DNA of 32,635 nucleotides, taken from Magnetococcales bacterium (lineage in GTDB: Bacteria; Pseudomonadota; Magnetococcia; Magnetococcales; JADFWU01). The DNA is taken from contig JADFWU010000037.1 in NCBI GenBank assembly GCA_015234045.1, positions 1-32,635 on the forward strand, in the 5' to 3' direction. How positions within the stretch are numbered: the first letter of the stretch is position 1; every line of letters begins with the position of its first letter. The translations under genes and the position numbers were made by a program. Positions 32,543-32,635 of this stretch are shown piece after piece. The notes beneath the pieces were generated by a model. It was not told the DNA's origin. It was given only the letters and a program-made list of their open reading frames with translations, and searched no databases.

Positions 32543-32635
32543 ATTTCGATCCAAAATCTGACAATAAATCACAACCTGAGTGGAAGCCCTGGTGATGTTT
32601 TTGCGCCGCTTTTGATGTGCGAAGCAGATCATCAG
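32543..32635. repeat. Dispersed repeat, copy D (cut by window end)
   Basis: It begins ATTTCGATCCAAAATC and proceeds through CCTGAG, GGTGATGTTTTTGCGCC and GCGAAGCAGATCATCAG, matching copy A at 7941-8033 almost base for base. It lies directly after msrP and continues past the window. Confidence 0.8.

Overview
This window looks like chromosomal DNA from a deep-branching proteobacterium of roughly balanced base composition. The dusB-ntrB-ntrC cluster and an F0-only ATP synthase cluster (atpI-atpB-atpE-b' type atpF) are alphaproteobacteria-like. The divergent murJ/rpsT pair, a bacteriohemerythrin and abundant response-regulator proteins would fit a magnetotactic or Magnetococcales-like lineage. 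That placement is inference, since no marker gene or database comparison was available. I saw no rRNA, tRNA or CRISPR array.

Layout. (1) 1-3702, minus strand: a molybdenum-cofactor operon, moaA, moaD, a moaE-mogA fusion with a Cys/His-rich linker, moaC and mobA. (2) 3741-12019, minus strand: an accessory-looking stretch with a 1211-residue lipoprotein (PKD-like, Calx-beta, two DUF1566-type domains), a secreted protein carrying a duplicated unknown domain, and a membrane-anchored SGNH hydrolase. It is littered with an IS110-type transposase stub, a 55-bp tandem duplication, a 17-bp-arm hairpin and copies of a dispersed repeat. (3) 12020-17442: conserved housekeeping genes, murJ (minus), rpsT (plus), then the minus operon bacteriohemerythrin-gpmI-envC-like. 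(4) 18040-20783: a cyclic-nucleotide-binding protein overlapping tail to tail with a dCMP deaminase, an orphan TAXI-type binding lipoprotein, and a heptad-repeat coiled-coil membrane protein. (5) 20836-25178: engB divergent from dusB-ntrB-ntrC, with a good promoter and a perfect dyad over its -10. (6) 25191-27228: ATP synthase F0 genes with a strong promoter and a strong terminator. (7) 27530-32510, plus strand: a single-domain response regulator, dapE, a Lys-rich secreted YHYH-like protein, a receiver-PAS-PP2C phosphatase and the molybdoenzyme msrP.

How the genes work together: the Moco operon makes the pterin cofactor that MsrP, at the other end of the window, needs for periplasmic methionine sulfoxide repair. 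MurJ, EnvC-like and DapE all serve peptidoglycan synthesis or remodelling. DusB-NtrB-NtrC is the nitrogen-status sensing module. The most unusual items are the MoaE-MogA fusion with its metal-binding-like linker, the duplicated unknown domain protein, the dispersed repeat family (four copies) and the 112-bp antisense overlap of two genes at 18423-18534.
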